64,000 nt of DNA from Escallonia rubra (taxonomy: Eukaryota > Streptophyta > Magnoliopsida > Escalloniales > Escalloniaceae): contig JAVXUO010001504.1 of NCBI GenBank assembly GCA_033065855.1, positions 62,001 through 126,000 of the forward strand, given 5' to 3'. The notes beneath the pieces were generated by a model. It was not told the origin of the DNA. It searched no databases and saw nothing but the letters and a program-made list of their open reading frames with translations. Made by a program: the position numbers and the translations under genes. Below, one piece after another: positions 23,549 to 34,185 of this stretch (positions are counted from its first letter, which is position 1; every line of letters starts with the position of its first letter).

Positions 23549-23720
23549 ATGTCAATGGGCCGGGCTTGGGCTGGCCCAGCGGGCCAGTGGACAAAACGGG
23601 TCGGGGCATGGCTTAGGGGGTGGGGAACCAGGCCCGCTTCTAAGATATCTAGGCCCAATCCAAGCCCCCGCCTTAGGCCCAATATTTAGGGCCAGGCTTA
23701 GGTCAAGCCTGGACCTAGAA
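23549..23720. mobile_element. hAT-like terminal fragment, GGCC-rich
   Basis: It starts TAGAGATGTCAATGGGCCGG, typical of plant hAT ends, and continues with GGGCC/GGCCC repeats. The right terminus of the decayed hAT at 58294-60491 has a similar layout (reverse complement TAGATGTCAAAGGGCC). No matching second end or 8 bp TSD was found, so it is probably truncated. Confidence 0.5.
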
Positions 23721-24019
23721 CAAAATATTATTTTTTTCCAAAAGTATTTTACACGAATTTTGAAATAAGTTCTCAGTTGGCGGAATGCTCCTAGTGCTTT
23801 CCCTTAGCAAATCATATTCTGCATTATCAGACAGAACTATAGAAGCAAGAGCAAAATAAATATAGGCTAGCAAACAGTCAATGTATAGCATGTAAAGATA
23901 CACCTGTTCCAAAAAAAAAAATTGGTATTCCAAAAATAAAGTATTATTTTGGGACAGAAGGAGTAATAATCTTCATAATTTCTCTTAATTACGTGTTAAA
24001 GTTGTCACTGTTTTTATAG

Positions 24020-24162
24020 GTTGTCCGCTTATGCCGGGAGCACAGATTGTATGGTGCACTGATATACTTGTTTAATAAAAGTCTAGATGATTTCAGGGCA
24101 CCTTTAGAGGAACTCCTAGTTATTTTGCGAAATAGTGAAAGAGAAAGTGCTGTTGGCCTTGG
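24020..24162 (+). pseudogene. VPS8: Orphan exon of a VPS8-like vacuolar sorting gene
   Basis: Bounded by TTTTTATAG and GTATGTTG, this 143-nt block is fully open and reads VVRLCREHRLYGALIYLFNK followed by SLDDFRAPLEELLVILRNS. This matches, from memory, an internal exon of plant VPS8, a subunit of the CORVET endosomal tethering complex. No other VPS8 exon was recognised within the window, so it is an isolated gene fragment. The splice sites are intact and the reading frame undamaged, so the duplication may be recent. Neighbours are a MITE and a hAT end on the left and a solo LTR on the right. It cannot by itself make a functional protein. Confidence 0.7.
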
Positions 24163-24455
24163 GTATGTTGCTTTGGTAGTGGAACTATGCTGAAGATTAA
24201 ATTTTGTTCTTTGTTTACTTGCTCAATTCAAAATAGCAGAGCTTTATCTTAACCATTTGGTCAGCTACACTAGTCCTTTTTCTGTTATCCAGCTCTGTCA
24301 TAATTCTGTTAAACAATATGCTATGATGTCCATCTGAACAATCTCCATCCATGTTCAGTTTGGTCTTTCTCTTCCCTTTGCATTTCATTGTTACTATCAG
24401 TCTTCCTGGCCTGTGCAGTGATGGGTCTTAGATGTATGTTGTTGTACAAACATCT

Positions 24456-25112
24456 TGTTGGATATAAATCCGTTTAAATAATTTTTGGAGTAGAATCGCG
24501 CTTTCTTACACAAAATAAAGATAAAATATAAATAATATCACGTTACAAAATACATTAAAACAATCTCACCAAACTATAGAATCAAGCCGAGGCTTTGTAC
24601 TAAAAGGTTGATTCGCGCTCCTCGGAACCAATGGTTCGATGCGATGGGCTTCACAGCACGCAACCCCTAGGATTAGTCTATAGTACTATCCTCATTTGCA
24701 CGTATATGCAACGGAGACTCTTGAACAACCCTCTTGACTTTCCTCTTTCACGACGCACCAAATATCAAATTATAAGTACTAAAATATCAAGGTTTTGTAG
24801 TGAAATTTTGGGGTGATAAAAAAGGAAGTGTGTGTCTCGGATGTGGGAAGAAAACAAGTGAAGGTTGTGTGAGCAATGTGATGCTTCTGTGTGTTCCTTC
24901 ACTGGCCGAGTACCCATATATATAGGAAGATGAGGAGATGAATTCTTGGAGCCAAAGACTCAAAGCTTGGAGCCAAAGTGTTGGCTTTGTGTGGAGCCAA
25001 AGAAACTTGTTTGGAGTCAAAGCAATGAAGGGGCATCCGTGGCTTCTCCACAGCCAAGCAAAGAGAAATGACATGGGGCCAAGTTGTGTTTTGAAACACA
25101 TAAAATACGACA
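24456..25112. mobile_element. Solo LTR, 657 bp
   Basis: It begins TGTTGGATATAAATCC and ends ATACGACA, giving the TG...CA boundaries of an LTR. It is flanked by CATCT on both sides (24451-24455 and 25113-25117), a 5 bp integrase-type duplication. It contains a TATATATA box at 24917-24924 and four close copies of TTGGAGCCAAAG / TTTGGAGTCAAAG (about 24948-25022). There is no internal region, so it arose by LTR-LTR recombination. Confidence 0.8.
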
Positions 25113-25119
25113 CATCTTA

Positions 25120-25450
25120 GGCCACGTTTGACGCGATTTTTTTTTCCTTTTTTTTCAGTTTTGAAAATTGAAAAAAAAAAGTGCGTTTGGTAACCATTTT
25201 TTTTTCCTTCTCCAATTTAAAAACCCAGTTTTTAAACTGAAGAATAAAAAAAAACTCCAAAAACTTTTTTTTTTTTCACTTTTGATTTTTTTTTTTTATC
25301 ACCACCACCACCCTCCCACCGCCGCCCGGGACCTCCGGCCCCGGCGACCACCTCCAGCCTCCGGGACCACCCCAATCCAACACCGTGACCACCGCTAGAC
25401 ACACCACCGCCATGTAAACCACCTGTAAAAAAAGTCAAAATAACCAAGGG
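25120..25450 (-). mobile_element. GC-rich-core small TIR element, copy 2, truncated
   Basis: The left end GGCCACGTTTGACGCGA and the following T/A-rich shoulder with GCGTTTGGTAACCA match the right end of copy 1 (12585-13304) inverted. A short CCACC/CCGG core follows (25300-25410). It fades out near AAAATAACCAAGGG, where the other shoulder is cut short. Confidence 0.65.
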
Positions 25451-26199
25451 TTCATCTCGTCCTTTTTGCGGTTTCGCCCAAGGGCTTCACATCGGTCGTC
25501 CAAAAGGTAAGCGCTGGTCAAAAATCTGTTATTTTCGTCCAATGCTTCTGATTTTCTGTTGAAATATATTGCTTTCCTTTGGCATATATCTTTACCTAAG
25601 CGTGTCTGTGTACTAGTCTTAGTCACACCCTCAAAGAGGATTGTCTTAGAATATTAATATTATCAACCTTGACTTTATGTATTCCTATTTCTAGTTGTTT
25701 TGATGGAAAAGTCTGATCGCTGAAGAATCCGTGAGACACGGTTTCAGTGTTTAAGTTGATTGATTATTATTGTTGTTGTGGGAGGAAACCATGAATAATT
25801 GTGATCAAAGTTTGCTATGGAAATGTATTTCGAGTTCTCTAGTGATATATGTTTAATTAAGTGCAAGACGTATTGATAGCTAAGCTGACTTTTTAGACAT
25901 TTTTACATGGAAACGCAAAATGAATTGAAGCTTACATGACACATTTGTTGAATCCAAACGTGACAAGATGTAGGAACCGTGTTTGACCTCAAATAACCAA
26001 GTCGTGTCGCTTCTCTCGTCCTTTTTCTGCCAGTCTGTTTGCTCGCCCAAGGGCTTCTTCGGTTCCAATTAGAGGTGAAGCTATTGTTAGAAGAGAATAT
26101 TGCTTTAAGTCAGTGTCAGATGAAAAAAGCAAAGAGAAGGGGAATCCACCTCACCCATTTGCTTGACAAGTAAAAGGGAGTTAAGAATAAACAAAGACT
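25451..26199. other. Intergenic DNA with a short repeated block
   Basis: TCGTCCTTTTTG...TCGCCCAAGGGCTTC occurs at about 25459-25490 and again at about 26014-26060. No gene was recognised. Confidence 0.4.
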
Positions 26200-26900
26200 T
26201 TGTACGCTTACGAATTTTTTTTTCATGTTTTGTATTCTGTTTTTGTTTTTCAGATTTAGTATTCAGTTCTAAAATCGTATTGTGTACTTTTACTTTTTTC
26301 CGTATTTAGTTTTTCATTTTTTCTGTACGTTTACCATTTTCATTTTCGTTATCACCAATTTTTTCTGACCCAATCTTGTATGTTTAAAATTTTTTACACT
26401 ATTTGTACACAAATTTTTCCATTTTACCCCTACACTAGACGGATGTAAATATGGGAAACAAAAGGAGCTTGGCAGGAGGAAACGTCGTTCTCTCCGACTA
26501 CGGAATGGTGAGTGCTTGTTTCGGAGACGGCGGGAACCGGCGGCGACTTTGTCGGGAGGATTTATTTACATGGACAAGATATTTATGCAGGTAGGCCGTC
26601 GACGCCTTCAGATCTGGCTTCGGCTTCTTGAGGCTGGACGGACATGGGTTTTTGGAGAAATCTGGAGGAGGAGATGAACAATGGTGGGAGCATTTTAAAG
26701 GAGATAAAGCTGGGAGAGACGGTGTGTGAAACGAAACAGGGCCGTCATTCATGCCCGAGTGAGAGCAGTGAATGGATTGTTATTAAGGAGAATACTGTTT
26801 AATTAAAGGTGAAGCTTTGGCTGTTTTAAATATTTTTGCTTTAAGAAATTTCATCCAAAACAGAACCCAAAAAACGTAAATACACGAAAAAATTATAATT
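26200..26900 (-). mobile_element. Relative of the 43028-43822 MITE, inverted
   Basis: The left part (TTTGTACGCTTACGAATTTT, TTTTGTATTCTGTTTTTGTT, GTACGTTTACCATTTTCA) aligns with the reverse complement of the right part of the element at 43028-43822. The interior differs: a GC-richer block at about 26460-26760. The right end ACGTAAATACACGAAAAA fits the other terminus loosely. No TSD could be fixed. Confidence 0.55.
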
Positions 26901-26989
26901 TTTTACAATTAAAAGGGAATAAGAAAAACAAAGCGGTACCCATACCCAGTTGAAAGAAATGATCCTCCTAAGCTCGTGTAGTAATGACA

Positions 26990-27150
26990 AATGATCGTTA
27001 AATGTTTTTAACGACTTTTATTAATAAATGATCGTTAAATATTTTTAACGACTTTTATTTAGTAACGTAAAAAAATGTTCCTAGAATTGTCGCTAAAAGT
27101 GTTAACGAAAAAGTCATTAGAAATATTTAGCGGCTATTAGTTGTCAGTAT
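26990..27150. repeat. Short tandem/inverted repeats, possible CACTA subterminal relic
   Basis: AAATGATCGTTAAATNTTTTTAACGACTTTTATT occurs twice in tandem, followed by GTCGCTAAAA and TTTAGCGGCT motifs like those in the CACTA subterminal regions here. No CACTA terminus is present. Confidence 0.45.
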
Positions 27151-27319
27151 ATATAGGAGTGCGTGAAGATTCCTACAACCCGAGTAGAATCAGCCAAAAA
27201 TTGTTCAAGAATAAATATAAGGTAATGTTTATTATTGCACATTGTGCTAAATAATACTCCATACCTAAAGTGCACTGCTTATTCTCTGTATTTCATTTGG
27301 GCTCAGTTTATTAGTATTG

Positions 27320-28472
27320 GGGGTAAATGCACTTTGACCCCCTCTACTTTAGGCCGGTTGCAATATGACCCCCTCTTCTAAAAAAAGTTGAACTAAACCT
27401 CCCCGCACTCATCAAAACTATGCAAAATTGACGTTTTTCATCCAAGTTAACACAGTTTTTGGGCGGGAAATGTTTGGCGCCTAGAACCTGAAATTTTAGG
27501 ACGAAACTACCATTTTGACCTAATAAAATACTAAAGACTTGCAAAAAATCACCCAAAAAACTACCAATTTCATTTCACTCCATTTGCAAACCCTAGAAAT
27601 TTTACAAAAGGTGATCATTTTCATTTCAATTTATTTGCAAACCTTCCTTTTAAAGGGCAACCACAAAAAAAAAATTTTGAATTTTCAAATTTTAATTTCA
27701 AAAATCCAGTGGGTATACCCGAACCCATACGCCCCGACCCGTGCCCGCCCTCTTTGGCACTTCCTCACAGTCACAGGCTGACCCAAATTCGACTTGCTAC
27801 ATGCCCACTTGACCACCCAACCCGACCCAATCGTGCCCTTCCCAAGCCCTAATTTTTTCCACTGAAAACGCTAATCTCTATTCATGCGCCACCAACCCTC
27901 CTTCGGGCATCTCACGTCGGCGCTCCATTCTCTGCCGGCAGCCCCTTCCCCGCCATCGGCGACGCCAACCCCCTCCCTCTCTCTTCTTTCCTCTTCTCCC
28001 CCCGCCCTTCGCTGCCACAACAGCCGAACTCTCCGCCGGCAGCCCCTTCCCTGTCATTAGTGACTCCAACCCCCTCCCTTTCTCTTCCTTCCTCTTCACT
28101 CCCTTTCCCCTCCCTCCCCTCCGCGCCCCGCTGCCGTCAGTCCCCCTCTCCCCTGTCGGCGACACTAACCCCCCTCTCTTCCTTCCTCTTATCTCCTCTC
28201 GCCACCCGCGGCTGCAACAGCCCCGCTGCGCCGCCACTGCCGCTGCTCCTTGCTCTTCTCTCCATTCTCCCTTCACCCACCCCAAATGGTTTGAGAGGAT
28301 TTTCAGTTCTGTTTAAAAGAAGGATAATTGTGACATTTCGACAAGCTCTGTTACGACCGTTCATTTTTGCATAGTTTAGATGAGTGCGGGGAGGTTTAAT
28401 TCAACTTTTTTTAGAATAGGGGGTCATATTGCAACCACCTTAAAGTAAATGGGGTCAAAGCACATTTACCCT
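27320..28472. mobile_element. Mutator-like non-autonomous element, 1153 bp
   Basis: Long terminal inverted repeats of about 115 bp begin GGGGTAAATGCACTTTGACC (left) and, on the reverse complement of the right end, AGGGTAAATGTGCTTTGACC. Both include TTGCAATATGACCCCCT and CCTCCCCGCACTCATC. A perfect 9 bp duplication TTAGTATTG lies at 27311-27319 and 28473-28481, diagnostic of Mutator-like elements. The interior has a GC/CT-rich block (27890-28260) with three roughly 105 bp tandem units sharing CGGCAGCCCCTTCC and CCAACCCCCTCCCT. No transposase is present. Confidence 0.9.
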
Positions 28473-28719
28473 TTAGTATTGCTACTCTTTTTGAGTTTTG
28501 TCAGGCATATTAATTTCTTAAATAATACGTTATATTTTGGGTCATTCTATTTTCAAATTTATGAACCAAGGGTAATTACCAAATATTAAAAGAAAATGCC
28601 GGCTTACGACATTTGGGATCAAAGCTGGGCGGAGAGTTAAAGAATTGGCATCACAAGTGAAAGAGATAAGTTTGGCAAACCCCAAATTTTTATAAAACTT
28701 GGTAATAGAGACACCCACT

Positions 28720-28727
28720 TTATATAA
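28720..28727 (+). promoter_or_regulatory. TATA box of F-box gene 2
   Basis: TTATATAA about 265 bp upstream of the start codon, with a CT-rich leader (about 28926-28956) in between, as in many plant 5' UTRs. The Mutator-like element ends only about 250 bp further upstream. Confidence 0.5.
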
Positions 28728-28988
28728 CTCAAATATGCTACTGTAATATAAAACCTTTGTCTTGCGTTGACGAATGAAGTCTTTTCTTGCTTAATCTTCT
28801 TGGAAACACCCCACTGCACAACCCCTTCACTCGTTTCAGTTCTTGGTCTTTTCTTCCTTCTTCGTTAAGTACTTTTGGGCTTTTTCTTGGTGGTTGCTGT
28901 AACACTTCAACTGAAGTTCCAGCTTGACTCTCTCTCTCTCTCTCTTTCTCTCTTATGAACATTTTGCGGACTATTGTATGGTATGATC

Positions 28989-31574
28989 ATGGCGGAGAAT
29001 ATTACTGAAGGTCTCTTGAATATTCTTCTTTTCATTTTCCCCTCAATTATTTTTGTTCTTACTTCTTTCCTTTGATTGTTTTTATTTGTAATGATACCAC
29101 GACTTTTGCGAGTGAGTGTGTCAGATAATCTGGTTTTGCATTAGTTTACTTTTGCGTAGCTATGAGTTGAAGTTACATATGTTGTCCCTTTTACTGACCA
29201 AATTTAGCTTTATTTTGTGCAGAACAAATGTTGATTTATGAGGGGGATGAGATGAATCACGCTGATGATGAATCTTTTGAGTTGCTTGGTTCAGAAGAGC
29301 TGGATCGAACTGATACGGACTCGTTTGAGTTGGTTGATCCTGAAGAATTTTGCGCTCGCGCAACTGATTCCGGAGATGACTCTTCTTCTGCAGAGATCGA
29401 GTATCTGGAGAATGGAACAGAATCTTCGGACCTGGAGACTGATGCTGATCTCGACTTGGTAATTGCCTGTTAATCATATTTAATGCAGGAGTATAACTTA
29501 GGCTTGGTTAGCGAAATTTTGTTAGCGATCACCATAAGTGAGATGGTGATCCACGAGGAAAACTTTTTGTGATTAAATTCCTTGCACTGTGTGTTTGAAA
29601 AGAAGCTTAATTCCCCGTCCTCTGCTCTTTGAAAGAAGGGGCTTTCGGTTCTGCTGGTGCTTGAAACAATTTTGAAGTAAACGTCTTCTTACAATAGAGT
29701 TTTCTTGAGAACTTTAGAGGATCCGAAGCTGTTAATAATAATATGTAGCTGCAAACCAAGCTAAACTTAGACACCCTAATAGAGGTTAATATCTCATATA
29801 GTGATAAATCTTAGGAATTGTGCTCCGTAACTTATAGCCATGTGTTGACTCTTGTTGCATATGGCTTGTTATCGCGGGTCTCAACATGTGTTGAGGATAT
29901 TTTACTGGCCCTGAATCTAAGTTCAAGCGTGATTTGTGAGGTCATGTGATACACATGGTATTCATTTGTCTAGAAAAAGAAGTGTTGTGTAATTTTCGTT
30001 TTTTGACATGATGGGTGGCTTTTATATATCGGCGAACCCCACTACAACATCACCACTCCCCCAGGCCCCCCACCTATTCACAGTTTGATTATTGTCCATT
30101 TGGGGCTCATTTGCGACAACAAATCTCATGCCCTACTTCATTATTGGACTAGGCCCGAGGCAATAGGATTTTTTTTACGACAAATCAACTAGTTTTACGT
30201 GTGCTAGGAAAGTTGATATGACTAGCTTCCATTGACTACGCTGATGGCTACCATGGTGACTGGTGAGCATCATTTTTTACTTTCCTCACAACTTCGAATA
30301 GGGCAGTGAAAACTGGACCTGATTGACCTTTTTATCATTAGCATTTCTGCGTACTGACCTTAGAATTTTATAGCGGCTTAGCTAAGTATTCTCTTACTTC
30401 CTTACATGTATTTTCTTCTTGTACTTGGCTCTCATGAACTTTTGTGACGTGATCTTTTTCCCTGTGGCTGCAGTACTTCACAAAATTTTATTTGAGCACT
30501 CGTGGTAGCCAGGAGCCTTCGCTTGAGTTTCCCGCGCACGGCAAGCGCAAGGAGGACATGGAACTTAAAGATGTGGTAAAAGACAATCTCCTCCATTTCC
30601 TTCCCGCTAAATCCCTTGTCAAGTTCAGAACCGTTTGCAAGGAATGGGATAAGTGGATCATTAGCCCATTTTTAGGCCACAAGCAGAGTTACTCATTTCG
30701 AGACATATCAGGTTTCTTTTGTCAGGACCCCTCCAATACCACGTTTTTAACCCTTGATCAATCTGCTTACGGGATTCCTAGCCCTTCCCTGGAGTTTCTG
30801 CCCAGCCCTGCAAAAATTAGAAGCTCCTGCAATGGCTTCCTTTTATGCCAAGGATGGGGTGATGAAAATGTTTACTACATTTGCAATCCCGCGAACAAGC
30901 AATGGGAAGTGCTCCCTCCGCCAAATTGTTATCATGGAGATGAACCAAACATAGTACTCGCCTTTGAGCCCTCTGTCCTCAATTTTGGGGCGCATTATCA
31001 GGTTATCTGCCCTGTCACCATGTTCAATGACCCCATTATTTACTTTGAAATTTACTCTTCGGAAACAAAATCCTGGAAATGTTCTGCTGCGGACTATGTT
31101 AAACTGGGCAATTTTGAGCTTAAGGATTCCGGGTTTTACATGGAGGGAGTTGCATATTGGGAAACATACTCGGGTGAACTGCTAGCTTTTGATGTAAAGA
31201 ATGAGATTTGTGGGGTTCAGCCGCTCCCTCCTGAAAGAACGCCATTGGGTGTTTTGTCACAGATGGACGGCGAGTTGTGCTACATACAGGGTATGATTCA
31301 AGCTGACGGGACTTGCATAATCAGCATCTACGGGGGATTCGATATGAGCTTGAAGCATAGCATCTGTATCTATCATGGCATGCAAGATGTAATTGCTGCA
31401 GAGTGCCGTGTATTGCCTAGTGTTAATAGCGACGTGCTGATGTTTCTTGTTGAAGATGTCTTGTACTCTTATCATATGAGAGACGAGCAGGTTAAAGTGA
31501 TGGGGACAGGAAGGGGCTTCGGAGCCAAATACTTCCCGTATGTGAATAGCCTCGTCTCTTTGCCTTGCAAGTGA
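28989..31574 (+). CDS. F-box protein 2 with acidic N-terminal extension, 452 aa, three exons
   Basis: Model: exon 1 28989-29010 (MAENITE), exon 2 29223-29458, exon 3 30474-31574. The junctions are GAAG|GTCTCT...GTGCAG|AACAA and GACTTG|GTAATT...GCTGCAG|TACTTC, and the frame is kept through all three, giving 1359 nt. Exon 2 encodes a strongly acidic segment with two related motifs, ESFELLGSEELD and DSFELVDPEEF. Exon 3 carries an F-box (LLHFLPAKSLVKFRTVCKEW) and an F-box-associated domain (KIRSSCNGFLLCQG, YYICNPANKQWEVLPPP). It is a paralogue of the 361-aa protein at 16121-17206. The predicted role is substrate recognition in an SCF E3 ligase; the target is unknown. The ORF without exons 1-2 has no ATG before MELKDVV, which supports the spliced model. 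Confidence 0.85.
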
Positions 31575-32929
31575 GCTGGTTTAGGCTAACACCACCTTAG
31601 AAACAGGATGTTGGTTTGTTCATGTTGTCTTCGCATGGATTCAGGTGATGAAGCTTCAGTTTCATGGTGATATGTTGGTATATCTTCAAACTTAAACGTA
31701 ATTTCTTGGAAGATTTTCTTGTTGGTATTAAAGCAACCAAAACTATGCAATTTCTAATTGCAACTTTTGATATTATCTAAAGTAACTACTGCCATGAGGT
31801 GTTAATCGTTAAACAAAGGAGTAGAGTCCTCCAAAATCGTGGTTCAAGTGCCGCTGAGTATTCCAAAATTCCTTAGCCAAAGTGAATACTTTGGTTTGTA
31901 TGTCTTTTCATATGTTACGGAAAGATCGTGGTGCTCCACTGCTCCTTGGAAATTGTGATGCCATTAGAATCTGAACTTGTTTGTTGGAAAAGCACAAATG
32001 GATGGAGATTATTCCTAACGATATTGGGCTGGCGTTAACGACTCCTGGGGCATCTTGAAGCGACACCACCGATATGCGGGATGCTTGTCAAGCCAATCGA
32101 GGACGCCCTCCGGAGATTGATTAAATGTTAGGTATATGGTTTTGGATTATCAATCTTGAGCTTTTAGGACTTTTGGATCAAAGAGAGAATGATTTGATAG
32201 GAAGAGGGGTTAAGTGAGGAAGAGAATTATTTTAAATTTAACGGTTCTAGATGATTGAGGCCATTAAACCTAGACCATCCAATATTTCCTACTAAGGATG
32301 AATTTTCTTGAACGTGGTCATGTCTAATGCCAAGAATCATGTCGGTTAGTTCTTTCCCATGCATCTTGTTGCAGTGAACTTAGTGGACCATAAAATGTTT
32401 GCTCCCGAGCCGGTTAACTTGAAACAGAACGTGTTATTATAGTCATTGCCGAAAAATATGTACATCAGAATGGAATTGTAACAGTATCTCACCAATGTAT
32501 GCCTGTTAGGCCTATTACTGATATTATGATAACAAAGCATGTTAATTGTCAGAATGTGGGTTATAGTGTAAACTACCCGTCAACGCTTAACCATGGTTAG
32601 ATCCCAAGAAATTAAATTCTGAAACCCTCTCCGCTTCATGTTCTCTCGCACCATAATAGACACTCTCCTACAAAACCAGCTAGCTCTCTCTCCCCCCCCT
32701 TCTTTAGCCACCACCATCACCACGTCCGACTACCCGACTTCACCATCACTAAATTATCGCCTTTGCTAATGCGATTTTACTTTCATGGCTAGTTTTGTTT
32801 GACAAAGATCCATTGAATCCTTGGGTATAGCTTCAAAGCACGTTAGATCTATTTTCAGTGTGTTTTAGCTTCAAAGCCCAGGGGAAGAGGAAATGCTCAC
32901 GAACTTGGTGCGAGTTAAGTTGCAACCAA
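31575..32929. other. 3' flank of F-box 2 and intergenic DNA
   Basis: The 3' UTR is likely to end within the first 200 bp. No other gene, RNA or TE terminus was recognised. 32680-32700 is a CT/C-rich low-complexity patch. Confidence 0.45.
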
Positions 32930-33599
32930 CACTACAAGAAAAAGGGTTTTTTTTTGCGACGGACTTTTAGCGACGGAAGTAATTATGTCGCTAAAAGTCA
33001 ATTTCAGCGACAAAATTACCCGTCTCTAAAAATCCATCGGTAAAAGCTTTTACCGACGGATTTTTAGCGACAGAACAAGTTTTCAAAAAACTTGTAATTT
33101 TCAATTACCTTTTTAAATATATATTTAACGACGGAATTCTCCCGTCGTTAAATATTTCGTCGCTAAATAGTATTTTAGCGGCAGAATTTGTTGTCGCTAA
33201 AAATACATGTTACTTAAAGTCTAAATATTATGACTTTTATTGACGGACTTTTAGCGACGGAGAGTTCTGTCGCTAAAAGTCTTGTCATAAAAAGCCCCCT
33301 TCCGTTCTTTCTCTCTCCCCGTTTATCTCTCTCAGTTTCTCCCCCACTCTCTAACCGGCAAGTTTTCCACCCTCCGGCGACACCCCCCACCCCCCCCCCT
33401 CACGGTGCCGTGCCCCTCCATTTCTCCCAAGCCCTCCACTGCCGCACCACCATCACTGCACCACCTCCTATAAGCTCTATTTTACCCTAATTTATTTTAA
33501 TGCATGTAAGTGTAATTGAATTTAATTTGTTATAATATATAGTGTAATTGTATGTGATTTGTTATAATTTCTATAATTGTTATAATATTTAATTGTACT

Positions 33600-34185
33600 A
33601 GAAGTTTAATTAACCCTAATTAATTCCTAATTAAGTCCAATTTAATACTAAGTAACCCTAATTAAACTCGATTAACCATAGTTAACCCTAATTAGCGTTA
33701 GTTAGCCTTAATTAGTCCTAATTAACATAAATAAGAACTAATTAATCTAAGTAAACCCTTACTTCTAATTATTCCTAATTAGTCCTAATCAACACTGATT
33801 GGCACTAATTAATACTAATTAACCCTAATTGAACCCGATTAACCCTAGTTAGCCCTAAGTAACCCTAATTAACTCTAAGGAACTTCTAATTAACCATAGT
33901 TTACCCTAATTAATCTCTAACACATCTTGAAGTAACCCTAATTAAACCTAATTAAACCCTTATTACCCAAATTAACCCTAATTAGCCCCGATAAACCTTA
34001 ACTAAATCCTAATTAATCATAGTTAACCTAATTAGGATTAACCCTGATAAACCCTAATTGAACCTTAATTAACATTAATTAGCCCTGATTAATCCTAATT
34101 AACCCTAATAGAACCCGACTAATCCTAATTAGCCCCGATTAATCCTAATTAACCTAATTAAATTCTAATTACCCAAATTAACCCT
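33600..34185 (+). repeat. CCCTAATTAA-type degenerate array in CACTA-2
   Basis: Short 9-20 bp variants of CTAATTAACCCTAATTA repeat for almost 600 bp and continue after the solo LTR (35905-36125). It is superficially telomere-like (CCCTAA) but irregular and lacks true telomeric periodicity. Confidence 0.8.

Noticed and set aside
30492..30557. Start of F-box 2 inside exon 3 at 30492
   Set aside because: The codon is TTG. Upstream exons join in frame with good splice sites and supply a real ATG at 28989.
33600..34185. Interstitial telomeric repeat
   Set aside because: CCCTAA-like units are irregular and mixed with AATTAA; this is a CACTA internal array, not TTTAGGG repeats.
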